Positions 24,727 to 35,066 of a stretch of DNA of 64,000 nt are shown one piece after another. How positions within the stretch are numbered: position 1 is the stretch's first letter; each line of letters starts with the position of its first letter. Location: positions 109,296,413 to 109,360,412 of the forward strand of contig NC_081185.1 in NCBI RefSeq assembly GCF_029867415.1, written 5' to 3'. The notes beneath the pieces are model-generated. The model was not told the origin of the DNA. It worked only from the letters and a program-made list of their open reading frames with translations, and did not search any database. Position numbers and translations under genes: made by a program. The DNA is from Vicia villosa (lineage: Eukaryota; Streptophyta; Magnoliopsida; Fabales; Fabaceae).

Positions 24727-25545
24727 TAATTTACTATCATTTAACTCAAGTCAAGTAATACAATAGCTTTATATACACAATGAAACAAGTGCTATGGACA
24801 TTACTTGCATCTTAAGTAATGTTCAACTTATTCAAAACTTATACAAGAAATTATCCATTACTTTAATTTCTATTACGAGAATTACTTTGATTTCTATTAC
24901 GAGAAATCATGCATCTTCTTAAGTAATGTCAAACTTATACAACAAATTCTCCTTTACTTTGATTTCTATTACGAGAAATATTGACAAAAATTTTCATTCA
25001 TGAGCCCTTTATTTATCCAATAAAAGAACTCGAGCTTTAATGATTTGCGAGGATATCAATCAACTGATCTTGAGAATTGCAATGTTTTAATTCAATTACC
25101 CATTCTAAGTTTTCCCTTAATCCAATAAAAGACTCAAGATTTATTGATTTCGTGAGGATATCAGTCAATTGATCTTTAACCATTATAATGATTTAATTAA
25201 ATCACTCATTCCTTAGTATGGTGTATTAGAAAGTGGAACCTAGCATCAATGGGTCTGCATCTTTTATGTCATGACTGGTAGCTAGCAGGTACATTAGAAC
25301 TCACACCTCCGTCTATAGATGGTGGCATCAGAAGCTCTGTTATTTTCACCCTTCACAAATTTGCACTCATTGACAACATAACTACAGAGGTTGTTGCATC
25401 CCTCCATGTCAAACCTTGACAGTATTTTCATTTGCAAATTTTTGTTGATGGATGAAGATTCCATCTTTGCTTTGCTTTACCTCAACCCCTAAGAAATACT
25501 TCGACTTTCTCAAATCAATCATAGCAAATGTTCCCTTCATACACT

Positions 25546-26497
25546 TAGGGCCGGCCCTAGGCCAGGACAAGCAGGCCCACAGTCCAGGGCCTCAAGAAAT
25601 TGGGGGTCTCAATTTTAGGGGGTGTAGTTAAAAAACTTATAATATTGAAATAATAAAATATATAATTGTTAGCGAAATTGTTTAACATCTTGTTATTTGT
25701 AGCCCAGTGGTTTAGCCAATTTATTAAAAGGCAATTGTAGTCAGTTCGATACTTAGTATCTCTGTTAAATTTTTTACATAAACACTCTCTTCAATGCATT
25801 TTTATATACATTTGGAAATAAATTATAATAGAGAGATAAAGTCATCCTTTTAAAAAGATATAATTTTGGTGACAATTAACATTTTTCAAATATTCATTGT
25901 AAAATAATTTGTATATAATCAAATAAAATTTTAAATTAAATTAAATTTTTGATGGTTATTTATTGTAACTCTTATAATTTTATTTTAATTTATTTTAATG
26001 TAAATTTTAAAGATTATTTACATGTCATAATTAAATATTTAAAAATTTATTATCAATTAACTCATTTATTATCAAATTTTTATGATGAAATCAAATTTAT
26101 TATCACTTATGTTTTGATTTATTATTTTTCTGATCATAGAAATAAACTTCTTACCAATTCGATAAATCTGCGTATTAGGGCAAGAATATGGTTTACGCCA
26201 ACTCATATATTTTCTAGAGACTTAGTTTGCCGCCATTAAAGCAAGAGAAAATACCACTTCTATTTCTTTGAGATGGTGGATGCTTAAAAATTGGAGCAAT
26301 TAAGGCACTTAAAAAATTCTCATTCTTAATTCAGTTAATCAAATTTCTTTTTATAGTTAGAAACAACTCAGACTTCGTATTCTTTATTTTGTCTCTGAAA
26401 CCCTTCTTCATTTTAGGGGCGAGTAAAACATCAATTTTTTGTTAGGGGTCCATTTATTTGTATGCCCTGGGCCTCTAAAAACTCAGGACCGGCCCTA
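25546..26497. mobile_element. Non-autonomous hAT-type DNA transposon
   Basis: 952 bp with terminal inverted repeats starting TAGGGCCGG(C/T)CCT and a perfect 8-bp TSD CATACACT (25538-25545, 26498-26505). These features define the hAT superfamily. No transposase ORF; the longest frame (25949-26239) has no recognisable motif. It contains a tRNA-like Pol III promoter pair. Confidence 0.9.
25700..25752 (+). promoter_or_regulatory. tRNA-like A/B boxes inside the hAT element
   Basis: TAGCCCAGTGG (25700-25710) fits the A-box consensus and GTTCGATAC (25744-25752) the B box, 33 nt apart, as in a tRNA gene. The cloverleaf is not clearly preserved. Confidence 0.55.
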
Positions 26498-27091
26498 CAT
26501 ACACTACTTGCATTCATTCATCACTTAAAGATCATTGCCAATGTAAATGAGGTTATCCACGTACAAGCTCACTATGAGAATTTCCCTTTCACTTTCATGT
26601 TTGACAAAAAGAGCATGCTCATAAGGATATTTCTGAAACTTGGCAATACAAGAGCACAAGTCTATTTTTGTTGTACCAAACTTTTGGATTTTATCTCAAA
26701 CCATAGATTTTTTTCTCATTTTGTAAACCATTTCAAGTTTCCTTTTGTGATAGACATCATGTTGGTTTATGTATACATCTTCAACTAACTTATCATGTAG
26801 GAATGAACTTTTGACACCAAAGTTGGAAAATACACCATCTTTGGTTTGCATCAACTACTAGAATGATCCTAATGGTATCCCACTTAGCCACATGATCAAA
26901 CACTTCATTCTAACCAATATCATATTTTGAGATTATCAATTTGTCACTAATTTTGATTTGTGCTTCTTCATTTTTCCTCTTTCATTGTACTCTATTTTAT
27001 AGATCCATTTTGAAATAAGTGTTATGGGCATTACTTGCATCTCTAGTAATGTCAAGCTTATTCAAAATTGTCAAACAACAAACTTATGCAA

Positions 27092-27300
27092 CGATCAGTG
27101 CCAGCCCAAGCCCTAGACAAGCGAGGCAATCGCCTTAGGCCTCAAATTTTCGAGCCTTTTAATAGGTCTTAAATGCAAAAAAAGTAGGCCTAAACTTCTA
27201 TATAATAAATAAGTGGTTCACAAAAGATAGCATGAAACACAATGGCTTAGTGGTGAATGATCTTAACAAATATATTTTGATACACGAGTTCGACACTACG
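27092..27300 (+). mobile_element. Related hAT-type end fragment with tRNA-like module
   Basis: The first 50 bp (CAGTGCCAGCCCAAGCCC and on to AGGCCTCAAATTTT) align loosely with the left end of the 25546 element. An A box TGGCTTAGTGG (27243-27253) and B box GTTCGACAC (27288-27296) lie at the same distance from the end, 34 nt apart. No second terminus found; truncated or joined to the CACTA-type repeats that follow. Confidence 0.5.
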
Positions 27301-27540
27301 TCGTACAAGGGTTTTCACATCGCTTTTTTTGGCCTTTCACAGTGCTTAAAAGCGCTGTTGTAGGTCTCCACAACGCTTTTTTTAGCCAAAAGCGATCTCG
27401 TAGCCTCCCCTATAGTAGCGCTTTTTCCAGAAAAGCGCTCTCGTAGCACCCCCTATAGCAGCGCTTTTTTCAGAAAAGCGCTCTCGTAGCACCCCCTATA
27501 GCAGCACTTTTTCCAGAAAAGCGCTTTCTTAGGCCTACTT
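27300..27540. repeat. Hairpin-forming subterminal repeats, CACTA-type
   Basis: Roughly four units of about 51 bp contain inverted AGCGCTTTTT/AAAAGCGCT pairs separated by CTCGTAGCACCCCCTATAG. Arrays of this kind are usual in the subterminal regions of legume CACTA transposons, where transposase binds. Confidence 0.6.
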
Positions 27541-27541
27541 T

Positions 27542-27740
27542 CACTACAAAAAATGCGGCTGATTTGCGGGGTTTTTTTAGCCAATTTGTGGGGGGTTTTG
27601 ACCTTCGCTATATATTATAAATATGTAAAAAAAGAATACTCAAACTTTCATTATTTTTCTTTACTTGAGAATGCAAATAATAAATATATCAATAAAATAC
27701 ATAAATGTTCTAAAACCAATACCCCAAACTTGGACAAATA
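27542..27740 (+). mobile_element. CACTA-type terminus fragment
   Basis: CACTACAAAAAATGCGG at 27542 matches the CACTA terminal motif of plant En/Spm elements. No matching opposite end is seen before the decayed Copia sequence begins. Confidence 0.45.
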
Positions 27741-27749
27741 ATAAATATC

Positions 27750-29350
27750 AATCTTCGGTTCTTTGTAAAAGAAAATCAAAGTTCAACCACTTGAATCTTG
27801 TGAAGATTGTTTTGTAGGAAAATAACATAGAGTGTCTTTTCAAAGATCCGATGATGCAAGAAGAAGAAAACATATTATAGACCTTGTTCATTCATATGTT
27901 TGCTTAACATCTGAAAGATTCATTGGTGGTGCACAATACTTTGTAAACTTAATTGATTACCACTTTAAGAAGGCGAGTGTAATCATTGAAGATAAACTAT
28001 TCTAGATATTCGAGTTTTTAAAGAGTTTTATGCCTCTGTAGAATGTGCATCTAAAAGAAAATTAAAATGTTTAAGGAGTGACGATTGAGGATATTATATA
28101 AGAACAATTAAAGCCTACTTTAAAATTCATAGGATAAGATATAAAAAATTTCCTCCTAAGAATCCTAAAATGAATGGATTATGTGATAGAATGAACCAAA
28201 CAATTGTACAGAAAGTCAGAAGCATACTTTCTCAAGCAAAACTTCTGAAATCATTTTTAGGGTGAAGTAATTAGAATTGTATTTGATTTGATAAATTTTC
28301 CCCTTTAATACCTTTAAATGGAGAAGTATTGATCGAGGTATGGTATTGAAATAATGCCTTGTGCGGTTATTTGAGATTCTTTGGGAGCAGGGAATTTGTC
28401 TATGTTCGAAAAGATTAAAGAGAAAAACTAGATGCTAAGACAAGGGACTGCATATACCTTGGCTCAGCAAGATATGAAATTGGCTTTAGATTATATGATC
28501 ATGCAAATAAAAAGATCAATTGAAGAAGAGGTGTGATATTTTATAAAGATCATTCCATGAAATTCAATCTAAGAAAATAGAGACATTTGTCATACACAAT
28601 TCAAGGGGGAGGGAGTCCTCAAATGAATAATGATTGTGATAGTCAACACAACAAAATTGGATGGTGAAGCTTGATCAGATAGTTCAAATCCATACAATGA
28701 AAGAAGATCATATTGTAGAGGATGTTGAGATAGAACAAGAACCATAAAAAATCACTTCTCGTGTGAACTTGTAAATCTCAGTGATGAAGGGGAACCTCGA
28801 AGCTTTATGGAAGCCATTGAGACAAACAATAAAGAGAAGTGGTTGCAAGCTATGGAAGTAGAAATATAATCCTTAAAGGTGAACTAGACATATGACTTAG
28901 TAAATTTACCAGAAAGAACAAAAGGCATTGAAAAACAAGTGGGTGTTCAAACTCAAATTTGAAGAGAATAACCTAAATCTGGGTACAAAACAAGAATTAT
29001 CATGAATGGGTGACATTAAAAGAAAGACATTGATTTTGAAGAAAAATTATCACCATTGGTAAACATGACATTTATTAGAGAAATGATTAGTTTAGATGCA
29101 AACCTTCACTTAGAGATATAACAACTTGATTTCAAAACATCATTCTTATATGGAAACCTAAAGGAAATAAATTATATGGAACAACCTGAAGGGCTTGCTA
29201 AACCAAGAAAAGTCTTTATGGTTTGAAACATCTTGAGATACGAGAAGTTTGATCTCTTCATGACGTAACATAATTTCACAAAGAAATCAATAGACCACGG
29301 TTTTTTTTGTGAAGAATAATGAAAATGGAGAATTCATTATACTTTTGTTA
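27750..29350 (+). pseudogene. Decayed Copia integrase-RT relic
   Basis: Plus-strand translation across several frames gives LESCEDCFVGK (integrase zinc domain end), RSDDARRRKHIIDLVHS, an SERFIGGAQYFVNLIDYH integrase core stretch, a degenerate NGLAERMNRT-like region near 28170, SFMEAIETNNKEKWLQAM near 28805 (start of the RT region), and a YGLK stretch near 29220. It ends at ENGEFI near 29335, just before the YVDD motif would come. Many stops and indels show it is long dead. It lies antisense to the other Copia relic to its left. A different Copia fragment follows directly. Confidence 0.75.
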
Positions 29351-29574
29351 TGAAGACAAAGATAATTTTTTTTGAAGCCATGTCTAAGTTACTTGAGGTA
29401 ATTAGGTCTATTGCACATAGACATGTACCTGGCCAATTGAGTAGGAAGCTTGATGACAAATCAAGCCAAATAATCCTAATTGGTTATTATTCAACGGGTG
29501 GTTGCAAGTTGTTTAATTCTATGAATAGGCAAATAGTGATTAGCAGAGATGTAGTTATAGATTAACTGAAAGAA
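29350..29574 (+). pseudogene. Copia integrase C-terminal fragment
   Basis: A 71-codon frame contains SIAHRHVPGQLSRKLDDKSSQ and ends KLFNSMNRQIVISRDVVID. This is the region after the integrase core in Copia pol, where elements state GYxxxxxGYKLFDP and SRDV. It belongs to a different Copia copy than the RT relic just upstream, since the order is wrong for one element. Confidence 0.7.
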
Positions 29575-29619
29575 TGAAATTGGAGCAATAGTGCTAAGAA
29601 GGATTCAATGAGAATCATG

Positions 29620-31494
29620 TAAGAATGAGAAGTTTGATAAAACATATACGTTCGACATAACGAAATGTGATGAGATATTTGATTTGTTAGTTACTGATGC
29701 AAATCATAGTGCCTCCAGGACTTAAAAATCCTCCTTTAGAACAAAAAAGAAAAGAGGATTTTGTAAGTTTCATAATTTTTAAGGGCATAAAACATCTCAA
29801 TGTGTACTTTTCAAGGATCTGGTGCAAAAAGCTTTGAAGGAAGGCAGACTTCAATTTGGTGAGAAAACAAAATCATCGATGCAGGTTGATGAAGATCCTT
29901 TGTTGGTTGGAGAAGCCAATTACACAGAGGTGTTAGATGTTATGATGGTCGAAACTACTGAAGGTTTTGACAAAGAAAATAATATTGCTGTTAATGGCAA
30001 GGTGTTGGGCTTGGTCTATCCCAAGCCAACTGAGAGTCTGTTGACATTTCTTGAAAGATGTCACAGGAATAATTCTCAGGTAGGTTTGTGTCCAAGGTGT
30101 GATGTTATGCGGATGCTACTAAGAAAGTCGGGTTCGACCCTCTTCAAAGTCAGAATCATCAATTTTTGTTCGAAGCTGAAAGCAGTGTTCTCATGAATGA
30201 TAATTATAGGAAGAAATTTGAGAAACCTAGGACCTTTCGTCCTCCTTCTGATGTACCTCAGGGAAAATGGGTTAAGCCTGTTAACTTTCAAGGAGGGAGA
30301 CGTCCGGAATGGAAAGTTCAAGATTCTGGAGCCAGTGTTGAGGATTCCAAAAATGCCAATGGGTGAAAGAGAAAAGTGTATATATCTCCAAATTACAAAG
30401 GGAAAAATCCTATGACAAGGACCCAATGGAGACGCTACCAAAGAAATCAGAAAAATAAGAAGGAAGAATCGACACCAGTTCAATTAAGCTTCGACGGGTA
30501 TCGACCAAAACCTTTTTATAGGAAGCTGACTGAAGAGCAAACTAGAATGGAGAATGAACGTTTGTCTTTAGGTGTAATTTTGGGGAAGAAAGCTGTGGAG
30601 AATACTCCAAGTAACAACGCTTGGAAATAAATTGAATACTCTCCGCTGTCAGATGAAGAGTTAGTGGATGATAATTTTGATGCTGAGTCAGATGAGTTGT
30701 TGATCGACTGTGGAATCGTCTCAGTACTCCCTGCAAAATATGACAGGATTTCAGAAGTATCTGAAACTGGTGAAGACTTTGTCCAAGACGAAAACGTGAA
30801 TGAAATGCATGTATGCTATTATGTGATGGGCAATGGCATGGTTGAAGAACAGAAGGTTGTGTTTGAAAAGCCAGATCATGGAATGATGTATCATCTTGAG
30901 CCATTATTTATAAGAGCAAAGATTAACGGAGTCCCAATTAATAAGGTGTTTGTCGGTGGTGGGGCTGCGGTGAACTTGATGCCCCATTCATTACTTCAAA
31001 AGATAGGAAAGACAGACAAAGATTTGAGGCCCCATAATATGATCCTGTCTAACTACAAAGGAAAAAATAGTAGTATACTTGGGGTGATACAAGTTGATCT
31101 GGCTATGGGTTCGACTACCAGGTCAACCATTTTCATGATGATTGCATCTCAAGCTAATTTTAAATTGTTGTTAGGTCGAGAATGGATCCATGGAGTCGGG
31201 GCAGTCCCATCAACGTTGCATCAAAGAGTAGCCATTTGGAGACCAGATGGGATTGTAGAAAATGTGGAGGCTGATCAGAGCTACTATAAGGCTGATATTA
31301 ATAAAGTGAGTCGAAAGCATTTCGACCAACATTTGGCGAATGTTGCTCCATGTTATAGAGCAGAGGAAGTTTACTCGTCTGACGAAAGTGTGTCTAAGTA
31401 TCTGAACTTAGACCCAAATTTCCAAATTCATAATTTAAATTCAAATTTTAAAATAGGTATCTGTTACCAAAAGATTTCGACCTTCCATTTCTAG
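29620..31494 (+). pseudogene. Ty3/gypsy gag-protease relic (Tat/Ogre- or Athila-like)
   Basis: Gag C-terminal sequence begins near 29620 and includes a CxFHxxxGHxTxxC knuckle region (about 29755-29810), then DLVQKALKEGRLQF and LGLVYPKPTESLLTF. A frameshift near 30128 moves the frame to one holding LFEAESSVLMNDNYRKKF. Another shift leads to the 276-codon frame 30664-31494. That frame is a retropepsin-like domain (NLMPHSLLQKIGK, ASQANFKLLLGREWIHGVGA, IVENVEADQSYY). The expected DGGA/DSGA catalytic motif reads VGGGAA, so the aspartate is Gly. RT, RNase H and integrase are missing; an LTR follows within about 115 bp. Confidence 0.8.
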
Positions 31495-31608
31495 TTTTTG
31501 ACTTTACAAAAATAAGGAAAAATTAAGTCTTGGTCGAAGACGTTCGACAGTGTAATATGCTCTCGACTGAAGAAGCCTTTTGGAAACACTTAGCAAAATA
31601 AAAAGGGT

Positions 31609-32125
31609 TGTGAGTTTGTGATGGAGTCGAAGTCGAAGGCCCAAGGCTTAAGAAGGAAGATGGTTGTTGGCAGTTTTATCGTCTGGAATACGTGGACATA
31701 TGAATAGTTGACCGTTAGGGCAGTTTATTTTAGGATTTCTATTTAAGCAAATAAATGTCAGTAGTTTAGGGGTCCGCATTTCTACATCACAAAAGACAAT
31801 ACTCAATCTCTGCACGTGCAATGAGAAACGAGTGTAATTTTCTGGGAATGTATGTATGTGTACCAAATTAATTATTATGCAATCATTTTAATATTTCAGT
31901 CTGTCTTTTACATACATTTACTGCTTTCTTTTAGCGCATTTATTTTAGTCAAGCTTTAAATTCTACGTTACTCCTTTTATTTACTTTCGAGTTATATGCA
32001 TTTAATGCAAGTCAAAGTCATACAAAACAAGAACGTAACAATAAGTCCTGGGATTTACTAGTTGATTCCGCAAAGTAACCTTTAAAAAGAAACTAGCGTT
32101 TGTTTACCAAATTTCTGGGTAAACA
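31609..32125 (+). repeat. LTR following the gypsy relic
   Basis: About 517 bp beginning TGTGAGTTTG just after AAAAGGG (PPT-like) and ending GGGTAAACA. A TATTTAAG box lies near 31742. Borders are inferred from the PPT and TG...CA rule; no partner LTR is in the window. Confidence 0.5.
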
Positions 32126-32582
32126 GTATCACACATAAAAAAAAAATACAAAATTACAAAGTATAATTGCAAATAAAATTTAATCGTAACATAATTAATT
32201 GAATAATTTCTAACAAAATAACTCCATTGTCTATTAAATTTAATTTTAAGAAAAGAAAAATTATTTCGATGTTGGATCTCTTTCTTCAATATCAAAACTA
32301 TCTGCAACAAAATAAATCGCATCTACAGCTTCTTTATTTATATTTTCTATTTTTATTTCATTTTTATTTTTTATTTTAATTTTTCATTAAAATAGTCATG
32401 TTTTAAAATTAAAAAAATTAAAAATGCACTTAAACCCCGATTTAGGTAAATCGCCGATTTTTCTAGTTTTAGCGGTTTACACTAATTCAATGACATATTT
32501 GATCCAACATTTAAACCAGACTGGTTACCTGACCAGTTCCGGTCTGACAGGCCGATCCGATACGATTTTTAAAATACTGATC
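32126..32582. other. AT-rich repeat-derived spacer
   Basis: No gene seen. The right part (about 32440-32580) holds GGTTACCTGACCAGTTCCGG and CGATCCGATACGATT, resembling the end of another dispersed repeat whose borders I cannot define. Confidence 0.4.
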
Positions 32583-33160
32583 ACAATGACTTTCTTTTTA
32601 AATTGTTGATTTATGACATTAATATATAATTAAATATTGTCTGTGATTATATTTTAGATCAATATTTACACTCATTTAATTCAAGTAATGCAATAGCTTT
32701 ATATACACAATGAAACAAGTGCTATGGACATTACTTGTATCTTAAGTAATGTCAAACTTATTCAAAACTGTAACCCAACACTTATACAACAAATTCTCCT
32801 TTACTTCGATTTCTATTACGAGAAATCATGTAGTATCAGACATTTTTTCATTCATAAGCCCTCTATTTATCCAATAAAGGACTTGAGCTTTGATGATTCG
32901 TTAGGATACCAGTCATTTGATTTTGAGAGTTGCAATGCTTTAATTCAATCACTCATTCTAAGCTTTCCATTAATCCAATAAATGACTCGAGATTTATTGA
33001 TTTCGTGAGGATATCAGTCAATTGATCTTGACAGTTGTAATGCTTTAATTTGACCAGTCGCTCCTTAATATGGTCTATTAGAAAGTGGAACCTAGCATCA
33101 ATTAGTTTACATATTGTATGTATAATTAGATTCTTTGACATCTTGATTGAGGAATTGTTA
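32583..33160 (-). repeat. Second copy of the 24.0-25.3 kb repeat, lacking the TRIM (empty site)
   Basis: Aligns with 23999-24091 joined to 24732-25250. At the TRIM site this copy reads straight through (TAGATCAATATTTACACTCATTT). Minus-strand 33141-32953 encodes a decayed Copia RNase H tail (CKLIDARFHFLIDHIKE, DQLTDILTKSINLESFIG). Confidence 0.75.
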
Positions 33161-33194
33161 TTACAAAAGATGATTGATCATTTCACTTGATTTA

Positions 33195-34470
33195 TCTTCA
33201 TGCGGGCTAATACATTTCTTAGCCAAACTCCTCAATACGCACATGAAGTCGCAGTCACAAATTGGGATTTTGTGGTGGACAATAAGATATGGGTTGTTTC
33301 TTTGAGGTATCATAAATATTTAAATACTCTTTTAAACATTTTTTTACTGATGGAACCGTATGATGTTGATGTATTTATTTTTGTAGTATTATGATACATT
33401 ACAATGTACAAACCATAGTAGGAAGATATCAAAGATTTTGCATCTTGATGAACCATGGTTTCAGGAATTCTTGGAGCTATATGGGCAAAAGTACTTTAGT
33501 AGGAATGGATACATATATATATTGATCATGGTCTATTAACGACATATATTGAGATATGGAACGCAAAGATGTTGTCATTTCATCATTTGATCAGTGAGAT
33601 TACTATCACTCTTGATGATGTATCATGCTTCTTACATCTCCCAATCATGGGAATATTATTTGATCACTATAGAATTAGTAGATTTGAGGCCATTAACTTG
33701 ATGGTGACACAATTAGGGGCTGATCTCTGAAAAACCCAAGGCGAGATAGAAGACACTAGGGGATGTCATACTAGATTCTCATTCCTATCGGGAAGTTATA
33801 TTAACCACCTGAATACAAATGTGGATGTTGCGGATGATAACACACATGTTTCCAAACATATAGTATGTGCATTGAGGAAAGACTTCCTATTATTAGTTGG
33901 AAAGAGCATATTTGTGGACAAAAGTGTGACCTATGTTGAGTTGTCTACATTAAATACTTCACAAACTTGGACTGGATTCATGAGTACAATTAGGGGGAAT
34001 CTTGTTTGATTTAACTCTATTCTAAGTTAACTTAATGTAGTTTATGGAAGATGATACAATGACAAGAAGCAACTGTCTATTTTAGGTAATTTATTTACAC
34101 CCTTACTCATATTAATTTCACAATTCTTGTGTACACACTTTCTGATATTTGATGTGAACCATTTTAAAGCATGAATCCTCCAACATTTTCTAGATATCAT
34201 CGAATGGGGTAGTGTTGAAGACTACTATAAGGGTTTCCCACGTGCGTGCTCAACTATACCACCCAAAGGTAATCCAATGACAAAGTCATACAAACTTGCT
34301 CTTGACTGTATCTTGGCGGGTTATATTTGTCTCACACCATAAAGTGAGCACCATCAAGAACGATCATTAGAGGTTATATCATGGTACTCTGGATAGCTAT
34401 GAATATAAAAATGACACAATCACTTTATCCAGGTTCACCTTAGAAAAGGTTAGTCTTGCCTGTAACAACT
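33195..34470 (+). pseudogene. Plant mobile domain (MAIN-like / PP7 long-form-like) pseudogene
   Basis: Conceptual translation in broken frames gives, in order, HLDEPWFQEFLEL, IDHGLLTTYIEMWNAKMLSFHH, ISEITITLDDVSCFLHLPIMG, RFEAINLMVTQLGADL, CHTRFSFLSGSYINHL, HIVCALRKDFLLLVGKSIFVDKS and DYYKGFPRACSTIPPKGNPM. This is the ordered core of the plant mobile domain (PF10536-type) in MAIN-like proteins and related transposon genes. The stop TGA in ADL*KTQGE at about 33728, the frameshifts, and an AT-rich block near 34085-34165 that may be a former intron show it is not functional as read. MAIN-like proteins act in heterochromatin silencing, and many copies are transposon-borne; which applies here is unknown. 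Confidence 0.75.
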
Positions 34471-35066
34471 TTCTAACCCTCATATATTTTCGCATGTATT
34501 TTTACGAAAAATAAAACAAATAAACATAAGGGTGTCACATCTTTATAGAACATCAAATAACAAACAATCATGCTTCATAACACGGGTTGAAAAACACTTG
34601 AAAACATAAACAACATCTTTCGCATTTCCAATCAAATTCTTTCAAACTTCGCAACAAAAATAATGAGTCTCAGAACATCTCTATAAAATAATTCAAATAT
34701 CATGAAAGGTAGTCCAAACTTCAGCAAAAATCATCATACTTCATGTTATAACTCCATGATTCAGAAAACAAGATAAAAATCTTGAAAGTAATACAAATTC
34801 TCCTAATAACAAAGAAAACACAAGGTTCACAATTAATCGATCTAGAACTCCAATGTTACGTATCAGAGCAAGACTCCCTTTATTCAAAATAAAATGCTAA
34901 AAGACTCCATAAAGCTATCCTCTAAGCTTCAACAGACTATACTTGATTACCTGCGCATTACCCACGTGGAGGCAACATTCAAACAGAAAGGGTGAGTATT
35001 TCATAATTATTATAAAAGACATAAGTAATAAATATAGTTGTTGCACAGAGTTATCAACTATCACAC

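Larger units (their letters stand above)
24732..27090 (-). pseudogene. Decayed Copia RT-RNase H region, with nested insertions
   Basis: Minus-strand translation gives Copia fragments in order from the right. Near 26640-26540 there is an RT stretch including a YVDN variant of YVDD. Near 25555-25440 there is VEVKQSKDGIFIHQQKFANE, followed by an SDATIYR-like stretch. Near 25250-25020 is the RNase H tail resembling KHIDVRFHFL and DQLADILTK. Stops and frameshifts are frequent. A hAT element (25546-26497) splits the RT. The RNase H end carries a tandem duplication of about 108 bp beginning AATCCAATAAAAG, also present at 32870-33060. A short repeat near 24783 recurs near 27013 and 32712. An old, non-functional element. 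Confidence 0.7.

Noticed and set aside
30076..30904. Minus-strand frames of 120-135 codons in the gypsy relic
   Set aside because: Antisense to the recognisable gag-protease frames, no motif.
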